A DNA stretch of 64,000 nt from Polytrichum commune (GCA_950295325.1 OX485803.1:42299554-42363553), one strand, 5' to 3'. Positions 37,323 through 51,465 are shown, numbered from the stretch's first letter. The notes: generated by a model from the letters alone, not told the origin. A program made the numbers and translations.

Positions 37323-37800
37323 CGCTCGGCTGCTCCTTCACCGTGGCCTCGCTTCTTCTTCCTTGTCGCACTAGAGCCACTCCCCTCCCCTCCCTCCAAG
37401 CACCAGCCTCGACTCACTCGTCCCCCAACCGGCCGCCCCCCCCCCCCCCTCCCCTTCACCCGGCCCGCTTCGCCCGCCGGCCGGGTAAGCTCCCCCAGTC
37501 ACAGCCAGCGACCCCCCACGTCAGCTAGCTGCGAAGTTATTTGATTTCACCATTTAACTTTATTAAGATGCTCATTCCCTTAAGCTTTCCCCTGCCAAGT
37601 GGCGCCCTCCTGTGCCTCGCCGCGCCTTCACATGGGCCATGAAGATATTTTTGTCTCACATCCACCTCCATTCGAGATAGTTAGCGCCACATTCAACCTT
37701 CAGGGGAAATCCGCATTCAATCATCAGGCATACAAGGGGGAGAGAGAGAGAGGAGAGAGAGAGAAACCTAACTTAGTCCACCCCCACACTTCAAATTTAA
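37323..37800 (-). promoter_or_regulatory. Putative MED18 5' UTR and promoter
   Basis: Immediately upstream of the MED18 start codon on the minus strand. A C14 run (plus strand 37436-37449) lies ~115 bp upstream. An ACGT-core bZIP-type site (TGACGTGG on the minus strand, 37516-37523) lies ~195 bp upstream. A GA/CT microsatellite at 37741-37764 lies ~420 bp upstream. GC content is visibly higher than the surroundings. No TATA box assigned. The site identification is inference from motif only. Confidence 0.4.
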
Positions 37801-40361
37801 GGTTTAGAGGGAGACATGAGACATAACGCGCCGTTCGCTCTACTTAGGTCTCCTCGAATTTGACGAGTTGTGATCATGTACCTTTTGGAAAGGAGACTTA
37901 TGTTGCGCAACCCCATGTTGGAAGGTGGATGAAGGGTAGGGCCACATAGTTATTTTGGCGTTAAGTCACAAGTCAATTGTAGGCGGCAATAGGTTGTGAT
38001 GCATCACATCTGCAAAGATTACATATGCTAACGTACATCCGAATCCTAGGTTGTTCAACGAACAACAAAGATCTCATATGTTGAATAAGGTGTAAAGATA
38101 AAGCAACGTTGCATGTTTGAAAACTCCCATATTCGCTTCTAACTTCAGCCCGCATTTCTCCCATGAATGTAAGATAAGCATGCGCCATATTAAAGTCAAG
38201 AATAAGGCATTTGCATGCCACATAATTATATCTCATTATTATTCACATGACAACATTGACAATTAACTCAACTAAAGTTAACAACTCCAATTAAATCAAC
38301 CTTCTGTTGTCATGGATTGTTAACTAGAGAGTTATCAAGCCTTGCACACGATCACATTGTCCTTGAAATGGTGCGATATGTAACCAAGATCTTCTCTCTA
38401 TATATACATGGAAGTCAAATTTTCTCTCATTGCACTCACACTCGTTTATGTCCCCATCATTTATGTATGACATGATATTCTACAACTCTAGTCACATGAT
38501 GCAGTTGTTGTTAGCTACAACACATGAACATGGTGCAATTCTCAACTACGAATAAGCTAGACGGGACCTACCTTGTGTCATAATTGAGAACAATAGCACA
38601 CTAGGTAACATGTTCTTTTCTTCTAATAAGAAGCTCATAACATGTGAGAGAGCTTTTAGATGAACCTTGCATGTTAAGGAGATATAAGCTCCAATAGAGA
38701 GGGAGCTCAATCCTTGATCACTTGACTTAGGGTAAAGCAGTTTCTAATATATGTTATAGAAATTAACTATTTAAAGAGTTTCTAAATAGATATAAAAACA
38801 AGTTGAGGGACACTATGGAAAGATCATATCCATGTGGGTAGAAATGTAAAATGGAAAATGGAAAAAAAAATGGAGAATTTTTTTATAATGAATTTAAAAG
38901 TTAAAACGTTGAAAATTTGTTACAATCACTTAAAATCTTCTTGTTTTGGCAAGAAACCTGGTATGATTGTTTCAAATACATGTCTTATAGATTAGTGGAA
39001 AGTTGCAAGCATAAGATCATCTTGAATTGAAGTGATCAAATTGTTAAGATCTCTCTTTAGATGTGGGCACTTCACCCGCACTTCATGTGTTATAGAGAAT
39101 ACAAATGCACATAATTTTATGATTAAACTTTTAAAAATTGATACACAGTTTCAATAGCTACATCTACAAGAAAATAGGGAAAATATATAAGAAAATCAAA
39201 AACTTATATTTTAGCAAGATCTAGTTATTTGATGTTTCAAGTCATTAACACAATAAAAGGAGAAGAAGAACCTCTTAAAAACATTTGTTTATTTAGCCCA
39301 AAGAAATACACTTGGCAATGACAAGAGGAAAAAAATGGAGATGTTCAATATTGATAGGGACCTTACAATTCAATGTTGCAAAAAATTAGACAACATGGTT
39401 TATAGTATAGTTTGATCCAATTCCATGTTTCCTACTACCTTTTAATTATTTTTTAAGGAACCCACTAGGTTTGAGGTAGATGTCCTTTTGGAATTTGGAG
39501 CTATTGCATCTTTCATTGTTAAACTCCGTACAAGGACATAAAGTACCATGTATACCCTAAATATCAGCATGACCATATTTAGCTGCGACAAGCCAATTAG
39601 GGGGTGGGGGGCACTCCCTCTTAGAATAAGTACACACATGTGATAACATAGTATTTTATGAGGGGGGGGACAAGTTACACACTAAAATGGATTATAAGGC
39701 ATGTTAATTGTCAAGATAGCACACTATATTATATGTGATTATTTTACAAATTATAGGCACAATCAATACATAAGACTCTACAATTTATCACACATATATA
39801 GTTCCTACCTTTTTCCATCAGCCCCCTATGAGGAACCCTAGGACAAGGCCCAAAACGTAAATACCTAGAAACTCCAAAGTATGTACAAGTGATGCACTAT
39901 ATTCCATGTTGCCCCAACTAATGGTAACCGTAAGTTAGCTAGTATGCACGTGGCCATTCGGAACATAGGAAAAGTTTGACAACAACTCCTAGGGCTTCCT
40001 CACCCATTTTTATTTTTACTTTTTTCGCAAGCCATGCACATTTTTCCTTGCCTTTATGGTCTTGGAGGCATGTGACACCCATGTCCCAACGCTAGGCCTA
40101 GCAATGACACGTGGCCTTCACCTCAATGGGACTCTAAGTTCTCGAGGTAGTTGAGCAAGAAAGGCAACTTCGACGTGTACCAAGGAGTGAAGAAGGGGAA
40201 TCCAAGTGGGGAACAATCTAGAAAGCAAGGAATCAAAATTGGCAATGGTGAACATGCTTGCCATGGGCTCATTTTAGTTGTATGCTAGAATTTCATTTGG
40301 CCAATGGATTTTTCCCTTTATCCGTACTTGTTTTGGATTGAATTCATGTCAAGAGTGGCAC
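37801..40361. other. Intergenic, no gene recognised
   Basis: AT-rich, no recognisable gene. A weak resemblance to a retroviral-type protease at ~39460-39530 was considered and rejected. Confidence 0.35.
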
Positions 40362-40529
40362 CATAACATTATTAAGCAGTGTGCATTTGTTCATGTGGAC
40401 CCCGAAAATGTAACCATGAGATACCGCAACTAGTGCAGATTCCGTCTAAATTTGCACTAGTTGCGGCATCCCATGGTTATATTCTCGGGGTCCACATGAA
40501 CGACACACACACGGCTTAATAATGTTATG
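40362..40529. mobile_element. Fold-back MITE (168 bp), copy 1
   Basis: The two halves are near-perfect reverse complements: cataacattattaagc ... gttcatgtggaccccg at the left, cggggtccacatgaac ... gcttaataatgttatg at the right. The apex is near 40443-40453. The entire element would fold into a hairpin of ~78 bp stem. A second copy is at 61403-61584. Confidence 0.85.
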
Positions 40530-42740
40530 CACCCTTGCGATTCGTCCATAGAATAAGTTCACCATAAACTTTAGAATATGTCCATTTATACTTAAATACG
40601 AGTCATCAACAATGCAATGTTGACGAAAAATCTAGAGCATGCATGAATGCTTGATGCATTTTATTTTTGCCCCCCCCCCCCCAATACAAAAGGAGCCTTA
40701 TTTGGGGAATAGTGACATTGTTTTTCCTCTGTGCACGAAGCTAAGAGTTAGGATCCATATTTTACGTGAATTAGGTGCATGGGCAAGGGCACACAACTAT
40801 TTACTTGGGTGGCTTTGAGGCACGCCTATTAGGTCCATGGCTTTGTGCACATCATAGTTCGTAGTTATGATCAAGGTGATCTCTCTCTCGTGAGGAACTG
40901 TACAAGTGACAAAAATATGAGGCAAATATGATATACATGTACATGTTGTTGAAAGAGACAAAGAGACAACGCTAACTGTAGGCTTTCTTCTACTGGTATA
41001 TGCATGTGGTATCATACAGTGGCTAGTGGTGGACAATGTCAAAATTTGATACAAAACATGCAATTTTTGAGGTTGGATCAAACTGGAAACTATCTCATCT
41101 AAATCACACCGCTTGTTGTATTCATCTTTAGAATCAAAGTTCAACTATAAAAAAAAATTTAAGAAGTCAAAGTAGACATCGTCTCTTTCTTTAAGTGATC
41201 ACATATGGTCTTCCCAATCGTGTCCACAATCAAACATATAATGGTATTACCATTATATGTAACCTAGCATATAATGATTACACATGCCAATCTCATTGTA
41301 CCACATATCTTTTTGGTGTCCATTCTTAAGGCAAGCCTTGTCATATACCATTCAAATACATGCCTCCCAAGTACGAAGAGTGACCATGCAATGACTACAC
41401 ACCCTAGTTTCAACATTAAATAATTAGCTCTTTTTGAAGTAGAGAAATGATTGTGTGTCGCCATTGCATTGATCGGGACCCTATAAATCTGCACGTGAAA
41501 ATTACAATTCCAAAGTTGAACCAAATAGCCCTCCTCACTACATGATGATGATGATGACATGGCACGTGAATAGGATGCGCTTGTCAAGGTGTCCTTAGAA
41601 ACATTGATCGAGGATCCACATAGGAACTAATGCCCTTGTTTAAATAAAGACTCCTATCATGTTGTGGTGTAAGCATACCAATACGCGACCGACAATGTCT
41701 CCCCGCCGTTTTGGTTCACGCGGTCGTGGGGAAAATCGGGGTGGGTGACAAGTCCGGAAACCTAGATCGGACATGAGAAATGGATCCATTTTGTTTGGGG
41801 GGGCAAGCGAAGCTTAGAAGCGAGATACAATATGAAGGGCCCCGGGAGGAGAAGGGGGGAGGGGGGGGGGGGAGTACGTGGATGAGTGGCTTGAATTGGC
41901 ACGATGAGGATTTTAGCACATCAAAGTTGTTGGGGAGTTCGATAAGAATGTTCCCGGCCTTCATAGATTGCTTGTTGCCCACACGATGCCAAGTGTGATT
42001 GGAAACCCCACCGACCGCATGGGAGTCTTTTGAGGGCCTTACGAATGGACTTCTATTCTCTCCATTTAATAATAAGCACGGGAAGTGACCCCATACTTAT
42101 AAACCCCCACTTGCCATGACGTTACAAGGCTAGGCTCATCTCATATTCGTGAACGGCTTGGATTTCATTGACATTCCATCATGCCAACTGGAGGGCATAG
42201 GATAATCAACCAAATCCATGCTTGTCAGTCCACGTGTTTCCATGGAGGTTTTTCCCTTCTTTCTTTTTTCTCTCCTTCCCAATGGGAGCCTAGCGACGTT
42301 TGCCACCTACCCAACACCAGTTTCCTAGTTTCATCAGCTCCACATTTATTTTCTCTTGAATAATGATACTTATACACGTACCACAACCGTCCACTTGATG
42401 CCTTCATAAAACATAATGGAAGAAGATCTACACACAAGGTATTATGTTAGGGTCTATCACCGACGCTTCCATCCCCACGTACCCTTGTGGTTGTTTGGTT
42501 GGAATCGTGGATTGTCTTATGCGTTTAATGACTATATATCATGAAGATTGTCGTTTTCAAATGTCGAAATTGGAGTTGAAATGTAAATGTAACGAGAGGT
42601 CAGAGTGAAGAATCTATTTCCTTTTCAAACGAATATTCAAATTGGTCCTTCCAATTGTGTTAACTGAACCTAAAACGGTCCGACTACTTGCAACACATGT
42701 TTCTAAAAATGTTAGGATGCAGAACTTTGTTTTTAACAAT
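40530..42740. other. Intergenic, no gene recognised
   Basis: No gene recognised. Contains a C13 run (40670-40682) and a G-rich tract with a G12 run (41854-41872). Confidence 0.35.
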
Positions 42741-42861
42741 TGGTATTTGGATGAACTAGAAGTATGTTAAGATGACATAACTTGTCAACTTATTCATAAG
42801 AAGTGTCATTACAAAAGTCACCACAGTGACATGTGACACTAAATGCAATATTACTGTAGTG
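42741..42861 (-). mobile_element. MITE family B, partial inverted copy 3
   Basis: Contains the family landmarks in reverse orientation: cttattcataagaagtgtca then agtgacatgtgacactaaat. Only one end plus ~100 bp of interior is kept. Confidence 0.6.
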
Positions 42862-44984
42862 TTCAATTAAGGTGTTAAAGTGTGCATACCCTACAATTAC
42901 ACCGACTCTCCACCCACTATGGAAAAATATAAACCATTATAGGTTCAAGAGTAAACACAAGATCTCTTCTCGAATGTAATATGATGTCCTATGTAGGAAA
43001 ATTCATGTACCTTTCACATATTTAATTTTCTTGAGCTCATATAATCACACACCCAATGTAAAGTATTTTTTCTTATATATAGTAGGCACACTTCTTTATT
43101 CATACAATGTATATTTCTTACAAACAAGAAAATGCAGTACATATTCAAATAATTTCATCGCTTCGTGCATCCACTGTTTAATTTTGTGCATGTACATCAT
43201 TCACACATGTTGCTATGGGCTGAAGGCTAGCGTGAGTGAGAATTATAGTGGCTCACTATACTTTATGTGGGGGTTGGAAATCATATGCCGTGTCATTTTT
43301 TTAAACATTTTTAAACATTTTTTTATTTTATTTTATTGATATCTATATTGGTGTCGTATTGATATTATATTTTCAACCCACGGTATTTCCTATTCGTGTA
43401 ATAAACATAGATTCTATGTTCTAAGTTTTGAACTACATAATCTTACAATGAGAAAAAATAAAAAAATAAATCATAAGGAGTAACAACAAACGTTTACCAA
43501 AACTTGTAAAATGATCATTATTTTGTCCAAAATAAGACCTTTGACACACCTACCCTAATCAAACTCTTTAAGGACATCATTGTAGGCCACATCAAGGGCT
43601 TTCCCACACAAATTGCTCTAGTGAGTATCTTCAAATTTCAAACTCAACATTGTTCAAATTTTCTCAACTTGGATGACGCGCTTTCACGATTCTAACAATC
43701 GTAACAAAATTCCCACGCTGCAAGGATAAGCACAACATCATTCAACCATGTGGTTGGTTCCATGACCCTCGAATATGTCAAGTATATTCCACGGGGGCCC
43801 TGGAATAAGTCATAATACCCGTTTACTGCCCATACATTCCAGCTGACACTTGGAAATTGGGGTAGAGTTATACTCCCGACAGACATATTGTCCACCCTTG
43901 CATCATTCACTGAAACTATTAATCATAACAACAATATCGCTGAAAACACAAACATGATTCTCGATATTCTTTTTGTTATTCACACATGCACTATTCATTA
44001 TTGGTACGTACCGATATCAGTTTCTTCCCATGAAGATAAGATAATGGGAGCCATGTCGTATGATAAATAGAGCACGGAACACAACCTTGTAGTTGAACAA
44101 TGGTGTGAGGAGTTGGTGGTTTCTCAAAACGATTTAGATGCCATGAATCGGAGGTTCCTAGGCTCTAAGCGTGTAGGCATAGCTTGGCAATCGGGTCACA
44201 AACAAACAAAGATTGTGGATAATCCAACTTCGGAGGGCGGCTAGCAGGGACAGAGAATGGTCCAAGAGTGCAAGGTAGTCAACAGTCTCCAAACTTCGAA
44301 GGTCGACATTGTTGTTTGCATCCCAAATGACTTGCATTACAAAAGAGCGGGACGCAAAATTGTATGACACACGAAAAAAGTGATACATAATTCTATGCAA
44401 GGTACATGTGCTTGTTGTGGGTGTTTCCACTCTATGGACTAATTTGGCCGTCGTATTAGAATGATGATTATTGACTCATTAGAGTCATCTGTAAAGTCTC
44501 TCAAAAGATGGATGAAACCACGGGTTGATTAAGATAGTTTTTGTACTTAGAATGTGGGCAGATGGTGATTGGAGTCAGACAACTCCAAAGGAAGACATCG
44601 GTAAGACAACCCACAAATGAATTGTGCACAAGGGCTACACAATCCAAGAATGAATGGTACACAAGGGCTAGACAACCCAACTCGTGCGTTGAACTTAGAT
44701 TGCTCTCGAGGGAAGATCTTCACATTGGAGTTAGACAACACACTCTCAAAAATATTTGTGTTGGAGTTAGATAGCTTCAACTAGAAGATGTGAATCAGAG
44801 TTAGAAAACTCTCGATGGATAAATGATTTGAGTTGGAATAAGGTTGTTCCAACTAGAATAATGTGACTAAATCATAAGATAGAAGGCAATTCTAGAAGAA
44901 TCAAACATATAAGATTTGCCAGGGGTGGACTCTTCGTTGAAAATCTAAATGATGTGTGTGAGTGACTATGAAATAACCCACCTA
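42862..44984. other. Intergenic, no gene recognised
   Basis: No gene recognised. Around 44560-44820 short units (ggagtcagacaact, ggagttagacaaca, ggagttagatagct, gagttagaaaact; acaagggctacacaa, acaagggctagacaa) recur at varying spacing, a degenerate tandem repeat. Confidence 0.4.
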
Positions 44985-45470
44985 TATATGAGACGTACAT
45001 AAAGGGGAACAAATGTATACGTACTAACAATAGGACTCATATATTTATACTAAGCTTTTTGTTTTAATGTGATAAATGCATGCACACATACACAAAATAT
45101 GAACCATGAAATAAACATGCCTTTATTACATGTACAATGCACTTTCACTTTCCAACGAGAAAGGTATGGAACACTTTTTCCCATCTATAAGATTCAATTC
45201 ATATAATATGACCCTAAAACACAAGTGCATTTGGATGAAATAAGGTTGATTGGATGAAACTAGCACACCTAATGTCGATTTTCCTCTAAACCTCATGGGC
45301 CCCTTTTATACATCTACCTTGAGTTCGAAATTCTCAATAGACTTTTTAAATGTATACACCAAAGAAAAACATTATCTCTCCACTTCATGCACTCACGGTG
45401 TTTCATATGTGGTGTGAAGAGTCTCCCCTCCCCCGGGTAAAGATTCACAATAGACTTATGAATAGTAGAC
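44985..45470. repeat. Dispersed repeat F, copy 2
   Basis: Direct-orientation match to positions 1-520, with shared gcctttattacat, ccactttcac-like and catttggatgaaataaggt blocks in the same order. No coding signal. Confidence 0.6.
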
Positions 45471-45879
45471 ATTGCTGTATTGAAAATATGACTAAAAGTA
45501 GTGCCTTTGGCATAAGAGGATGCTTGGGGGAGGAGAGATGATCTTTTGTCTCTCTCCTATGACCAGGTGGGTCAAGCTCAAAATGAATATTGTTATTAGA
45601 TTGTAAAGCTTTTGTAATGTATTTAAAGTTCACATTACTAATGTCTCATGTGCATTCATGTTTGTATTTATTTCATGTAAAAGAGGAACATGACAAAAAT
45701 GGACATATGCTCCATGCTTATGCAATTATGCCTTGAGTAGCATAATACTCGTGGCATACACATGATCAAACTATGCAAAATTTATTTACGACTAATGTCC
45801 AACGAAAATGAAGCCTGAAGAGAAGAGAAGAAACGTTGACCATGTGATCAGCGTGATTGGAATGCCCGTTCGACCTACC

Positions 45880-45985
45880 CTTGGCATGAAACCCTCAGGG
45901 CATAATACCAGTGGTGCAGGACTACTAACCCCTCTCGGGGTGGACACTATAGTGACACACTATACTAGTTCCTAGCATATAGATA
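45880..45985 (-). repeat. SINE 3' tail fragment
   Basis: Shares ggtggacactatagtgacac followed by actatac(t/a)agttcctagc with the SINE at 61090-61400. Only the tail is present; the tRNA-like head is missing. Confidence 0.55.
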
Positions 45986-46513
45986 AACATATACCTATAG
46001 ACGCCGTCATCTCTCAAAGGCGAGCATGAATGAATGGCCTCTTTGCCCAAGGGCTATTTCCTCTTTTGAAGGTTAGTTGTACATGTGGCCAATGAAGTGT
46101 ATTCCAAGGACCTAGGTGAGTAAAGGGCAGCCTCCATGTTAAGTTTCGTAAGAAGAGAGTTTTGTGTCTTTGAGTGTGTACCCACATCTTTTGATGGTCC
46201 ACATCTAACAACTTACCACACAGAGCATATATATATTTGGCACAAATTGAAAATTCAATGGGGCATATAAACTTGAACACTTTGTTTACCCCCTCATGTT
46301 TTCATTTAATTTCGCAACCTTCATCAAGGTCTCTCTCTTTCTCTCTATACATATGTTCTTAAGTCAAAAAAAAAATGTTACTTAGAATGCAATATGATGT
46401 TGAAAATGTTAAAACTTTATGGCAAGTTTCTCGTGAATATGAAACATATGTGGCAAACTTGTATTTGTAGATAGGCCCAACACCCTTACCCAACAACCCG
46501 ACCATGTTTCTAC

Positions 46514-46665
46514 TACTGGAGAGGGTTTTCTATTCCAACACAAAATAACTATTTTCTTCTCAAAAATTGCCACATGCCATGCGCACATTCACCACGACCA
46601 CTTGTATTTCACATGGAAACTACATTCTAACACATGTAAAGATAAAATAGGGAACCCTTTATGCT
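46514..46665 (-). mobile_element. Short MITE family D, copy 2 (inverted)
   Basis: Reverse-complement match to 4651-4802 over its full length. Terminal repeats gagagggttttctattcc and aaaatagggaacccttta are preserved. Confidence 0.7.
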
Positions 46666-46849
46666 ATAATGGTTTGATGCACTGCATATGAACTCCCATT
46701 GTAATCTTTTCACAGGATGTTGCAATGTGTGAATGAGTAACTTTCACCACATGAATCGGCCAATTTTAGGTAAATCAGTACCAAAACAAAAGTTCTTCTC
46801 AAACTTGCATTAAGGGGCTAAGTAAGTGTGGGTCGCTTGCATGTGAACT

Positions 46850-47091
46850 AACTATACTAAATATTGTATTTAGTATCACCAACTCTATTTGTCTTGTGCA
46901 ATACTAATTGTAAACCGCATGTGTAGTGTCACCAACACTAAATGTGAACCTAACATTATTTGTTAGTTCCTTTGTTTCAATAATTTGCGTTTGGATGAAC
47001 TAAAAGTAAGTTAAGTTGACAGTATTTGTAAACTTATTCATAAGAAGTGTCACTATAAAAGTTACCACAATGACATGAATACCATCTGACT
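46850..47091 (-). mobile_element. MITE family B, copy 4 (inverted, internally deleted)
   Basis: Starts with actaaatattgtatttagta and keeps ggatgaacta, cttattcataagaagtgtca and ttaccacaatgacatg in family order on the reverse strand. About 140 bp of the interior is missing relative to 13505-13893. Confidence 0.7.
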
Positions 47092-47189
47092 TTGCATACA
47101 ATCATATGTAATGTAGTTTGGTCCATACCAAACCAACATTGTTGTCATCTATTGACTTTCAGTTGTCTTGCCAACACATGGAAGTATGC

Positions 47190-47400
47190 CCTTAGGGCCA
47201 CTTTACACTATGAGCTTGAGGGCCCTTGACCCATGATATACAAATTATGTGACTGGACAAGAAGCCATAGACGGTTCAAGTTCACTTTACACCAGACTTT
47301 GAGGGCCTCCATGACCAAAGAAATTTGAATCGATGAGAAATGTACATGGCATCCTATGTGCCATCAAGTGGATAATGTTTCATGCTCTATCATACATTGC
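47190..47400 (-). repeat. Dispersed repeat E, copy 2 (inverted)
   Basis: Reverse-complement match to 4895-5085, including ccactttacactatgagctt then gagggccc, and the second occurrence cactttacaccagactttga then gggcc. A further single occurrence of the motif is at 47570-47600. Confidence 0.55.
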
Positions 47401-47756
47401 ATCAAGCCTACCCAGAAAGAAGTTGGGTCGATTACAAAACTAGGGACCGTGGCAAGCTATTGAATTATCATTGGCTCCTCGAGATGTTATATAGCCATGT
47501 TGGGGTCTCAGATTACATGTTATTTTGGATTTTCCATAAAATAGATGTTGCAATCCCTCAACTTGGTCCACTTTTACTTTACACTAAGCTTGAGGGCCCA
47601 TCACTTGCAAAATTGGATCTATGTTTCCCACCGTATGGTCTTTGGATGATTTCCAAGGGCCCTTAGATTTTTATGGTCACAGTTCTTAGTCCGTGTGCAA
47701 CAAAGCTTAATAATGTTTCTTTTGTGTAATTGAAGTAGACTCGCTTGGTACCACAA

Positions 47757-48100
47757 CTTAGATTTGGGCGAAGCAACCCGTACATCCGTCGTTCCTTGTT
47801 AAATGTCTAAACCCTTGCCTCCAAGGGACAAGGTACGCCGTTGGTTCGGGTTAGTTTGCCCAGCCCACGGCTTAGATTTGGATGACCCAATCCATACACT
47901 CGTCGTTCCTCATTGGATGCCTAAATCCTTGCCTCCAAGGGACCATATTCGCCATTGGTTCAGGTCGGTTCACCCCAGCCCACGGCTTAGATTTGGGTGA
48001 ACCAACCCAACACTCGTCGTTCCTTGTTGCATGCCTAAACCCTTGCCTCCAAGGGACCAGGTACGCCCCAACCCACGGCTTATGGATAAACCGAGCTCAT
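47757..48100. repeat. Tandem repeat, 114-115-bp unit, three copies plus partial
   Basis: Units start at cttagatttggg near 47757, 47871 and 47986, with a truncated fourth near 48079. Each contains ctcgtcgttcctcattg or a variant and cccttgcctccaagggac. The overlapping plus-strand open frames follow the repeat and are not called as genes. Confidence 0.85.
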
Positions 48101-51100
48101 GGGGATAAGATAATGAACAATGCACATGCTTCAAGGCCCGACTAACTCATGCACACTAAATTTGAGGTCGAAAGGTGCGCAACGGACCAAGGCACGCATG
48201 CCAAGCGACGAGTCGAGTACTAGCTAAGCTTTAGGCGAGAGGCATGAGGAATGTGAGGGGGCCGGGCCGGGGGAGGGGAGTAGCTTAGCACTTTGAATTG
48301 CGGTTGAGGCTGGGCGTCCGCCGTATGGTTAAGTTATAAAGGTTCCGGCGGTGGAGGGGCCAAGCGGGTAGGCCACCGTAGCCTAGCCTAGCCTAGCTTG
48401 TCCACCCCGGATTGCATAGGGGCGTCACGAGGCTGGCGTCAGTGACAAGCACCCGAAAAGAAGGAGAGGGGGGGGGGGGGAGGATCGTAGCAGCCAATGG
48501 GAGGCCGCCCCGTCACCACCATTGGACCGACTTTTGGTCCCAAGTGGCAATGATGGCGTAATGACTGGACACCCCGACTCCACCCGGGACGAGGCTGGGA
48601 GTGGGTCAAGCGAATAGGTGGAAGTTTGTTGGACACTCACACCGAAAGAGGGCGAGGGGAACTAAGGCCGAGGCAGGCATTCATTGTCGACTAGGTCCAT
48701 TTAACCACTCGCCACCTAGGGTCATGGGGTGTTGACATACACGAGACCTATCTTTTTTGGGCGCACAAAGGTAAAGTTTATGTGCTGGCCGTTTGTGATT
48801 GATTGCCCTCACAAGGATTTTGACTATCGCAGAAAAAGGAGTAGCATCGAGATGAGGGGCATCGGTTACCCTGTAGATGGACTATGTGTAACCATGACAT
48901 TCACGCTTCAAATTTTGTAGCAATTTCCATGTCACGCTTTTATTATTATTAGGAATGTGTGCTCCTTAGAGTTTGTTTCTCTTTGCAAGTTGAATGGTTC
49001 CCCGTTTGTACTCCTCCCGAATAGATGCAACCCCTCTTATTTTATCGGTTATAGGTACCTCAACCTTAGTAGTAGTAGTGGTAGTAGTAGGGGACAAGGA
49101 GGGAGTGATTTATGAAAGATGTTTTCAACTCTTCTTGGTTCGCTTGGTTCTTAGTAGTTCGTTTGGCGTGCGCGCGTCGGCTTTTTGGCCTTCTTTCAAA
49201 AACAAGGCAAAAAGGGGAGGAAACGGAATAGATATTTCTACCCTCGTGAGCGAGCGCTCGATCGGTGCCATGTAAGTTAAAATGGTGTCTCGGGGGAATG
49301 CATTGAATTCCAATCATGAGATTGGAATTGTCGGTGTGAGTGACCCCCAACCTTTCAAGGTGACAAGGAAAGGTGGAGATTGGGCCCATTCGGCTTGTGT
49401 TTTGTGGCGTCTAGGTAGAGCTCATCTATCATGGATGAAGGGGCTCTAGTAAAAAGGTCCATGTGAGGGGTTCCCGGTTTTTGGGCGTTTCTTTTCAATG
49501 GTTGTGTTCTAGTTTTATGCAACCGAACTTATTCAATTTGTATCAAAACAAAGGAAGAGAAGTAATGGGCTCTACCCTAAACAAGGTCTCCTATAGAGTG
49601 AGGGCCAATTCATTTCAATTGGGTCTTATTATGGTATTTCATGTTCTTTGATGTCGTGTTTGGAGTATGTTATGGACATATATAAAACTGCAAATTATGA
49701 AGACAAATACTCATTGTGTTCCACATTTCCAATAGAATGTGTCCCTAGACATCGTGAAGTTTTAGCCGGACTGGTTTCCATGGTTATGTACATATAATTT
49801 TAAATGATTCTTACAAATTGAAAATTCAATTGCAGAGAGAACCCAAAATTCAACCAACCCGGCCGAAAGTCCATGTGTACATGTCATGTAGATGCTTTCA
49901 AAAATATTAATGTCGGTTAACCACATATAGGTAACCTTCTCATTTGCCCACCTAAGATTGACAACATCACTTATTTACTTTGGTTGTCAATCATGGTATA
50001 AAACCACATGAACCCTTAATGGTCGAATGTGACTATTAATTTTGAGCGTTTGAATCTTGCTATAGAACTAGTATCTCTTTGGCACCCCCCTCCCCTCGGG
50101 TCCAAGAATAATTTATTTAAGTTGTCTTCACCTCTAAAAGCTTGAGCATCACATTTCATAAGTGGTTATCTTCTATATTTCACGAAGTCTTCACATGCTA
50201 AGAAACATCTAATCACTCCTACATTGCAACTTCCCATCAATCTACGATAATTGTAATTTCACCCAATTCTATAAAGTCTATCATCCAAAGAATGCAAATC
50301 ATGATTATTATTTTGATTATTTTGATTTTTTTTGGCATTTGTTAACCACACACACGCGATCTTTTGATGTTGTTTCACAACTTATGCTATTACTAAACAA
50401 GTACCAATGAATATTACATCAAACTCATTCAAATCCCGTGTGGAAAGAAAAATTCATCATTTTATTTCATTTAAAAAAACCCACCATGAACTAGTAAGCA
50501 TCTTAAAATTAGTTCTCAAGTAACCTTTGGAATTGTAACTTTTAGACATTATTTATGTAGCTATTTGTTGAGAGACATCTCAATGTGCTAACACCAGAAA
50601 ATCAAAAGATCCAAGGACCTACTAACCAACTCTTGGAGAGGAGGCATAGTGTAAACATAACTAGATTATTTTTAACGCATTTAGAAAAGAAAGAAGAGAC
50701 ACATTCAATTAGGGGAAAGACAACTTTGTCCCTTAACTTATGGCCGCTCTATTGCGATATTGGGTAGTTGGGACCCCATTTGTGGGCTAGTGGGGCCATG
50801 CAAGGAATCGGAAGTGGAGATGGTGTGACTCCCTCATTCGTGGATTTGGGGTTCCCTTTTCACTTTTTGCAATATATAAATCAAGTGGTGCCAAAATCGC
50901 CACCCAAACTTTTCCCAATGGGCCAATCGGTGCAAGAACATGGAACCGATTTATTGAGTTGAAATGAGTGAAAATTGGGCAAAATTCTATGGAACCAGTT
51001 ATCACCTTATCACCTTATCACCCTTCCAAAAGAGAAAAAGACTTGCTACTAGGATTTTTCTAAAAGGTAGCATTTAATTGGATGGCCAAGTGTAGTTATT

Positions 51101-51465
51101 AGTAAGGAAGGTTGAACCAGTATAAAGCCTAGTAATGATATTAGCTAGGCTTGGGCTAGACACTCCCGTCTTTGAGTTGGCCCTCCCCCCTCCCCCCACC
51201 AACAACACCAAGATATTATACATGGTCTAGTAAACGGTTGAATCCCGTATGTTTGTGAACACATAACATTCCACAACATTGTGTTCCCGTTATGTGGGAC
51301 CCCGGAGGGATTTGGGACCAACCAAGTATATTCGCAAGGTGTCAAGTTGGGTCGGTTTTGAATGGCGACTGGCCCAAGCACCCATTCCCCGATAAATGTT
51401 GGCAACTAGGGTGTTGCGAAGTGTTAGCTCCACATGTGGGGCTTAATTCAAGAGATTGCATGCAT
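48101..51465. other. Intergenic, no gene recognised
   Basis: No gene recognised. 48240-48660 is GC-rich with a G13 run (48468-48480). A GTA microsatellite lies at ~49066-49090. Confidence 0.35.

Noticed and set aside
39442-39560. Retroviral-type aspartic protease (VDVLLEFGAIASFI on the plus strand)
   Set aside because: The catalytic D-S/T-G triad is not present and no neighbouring gag or RT supports it.
47803-48145. Two overlapping open frames
   Set aside because: They arise from the 114-bp tandem repeat and start/stop with it.
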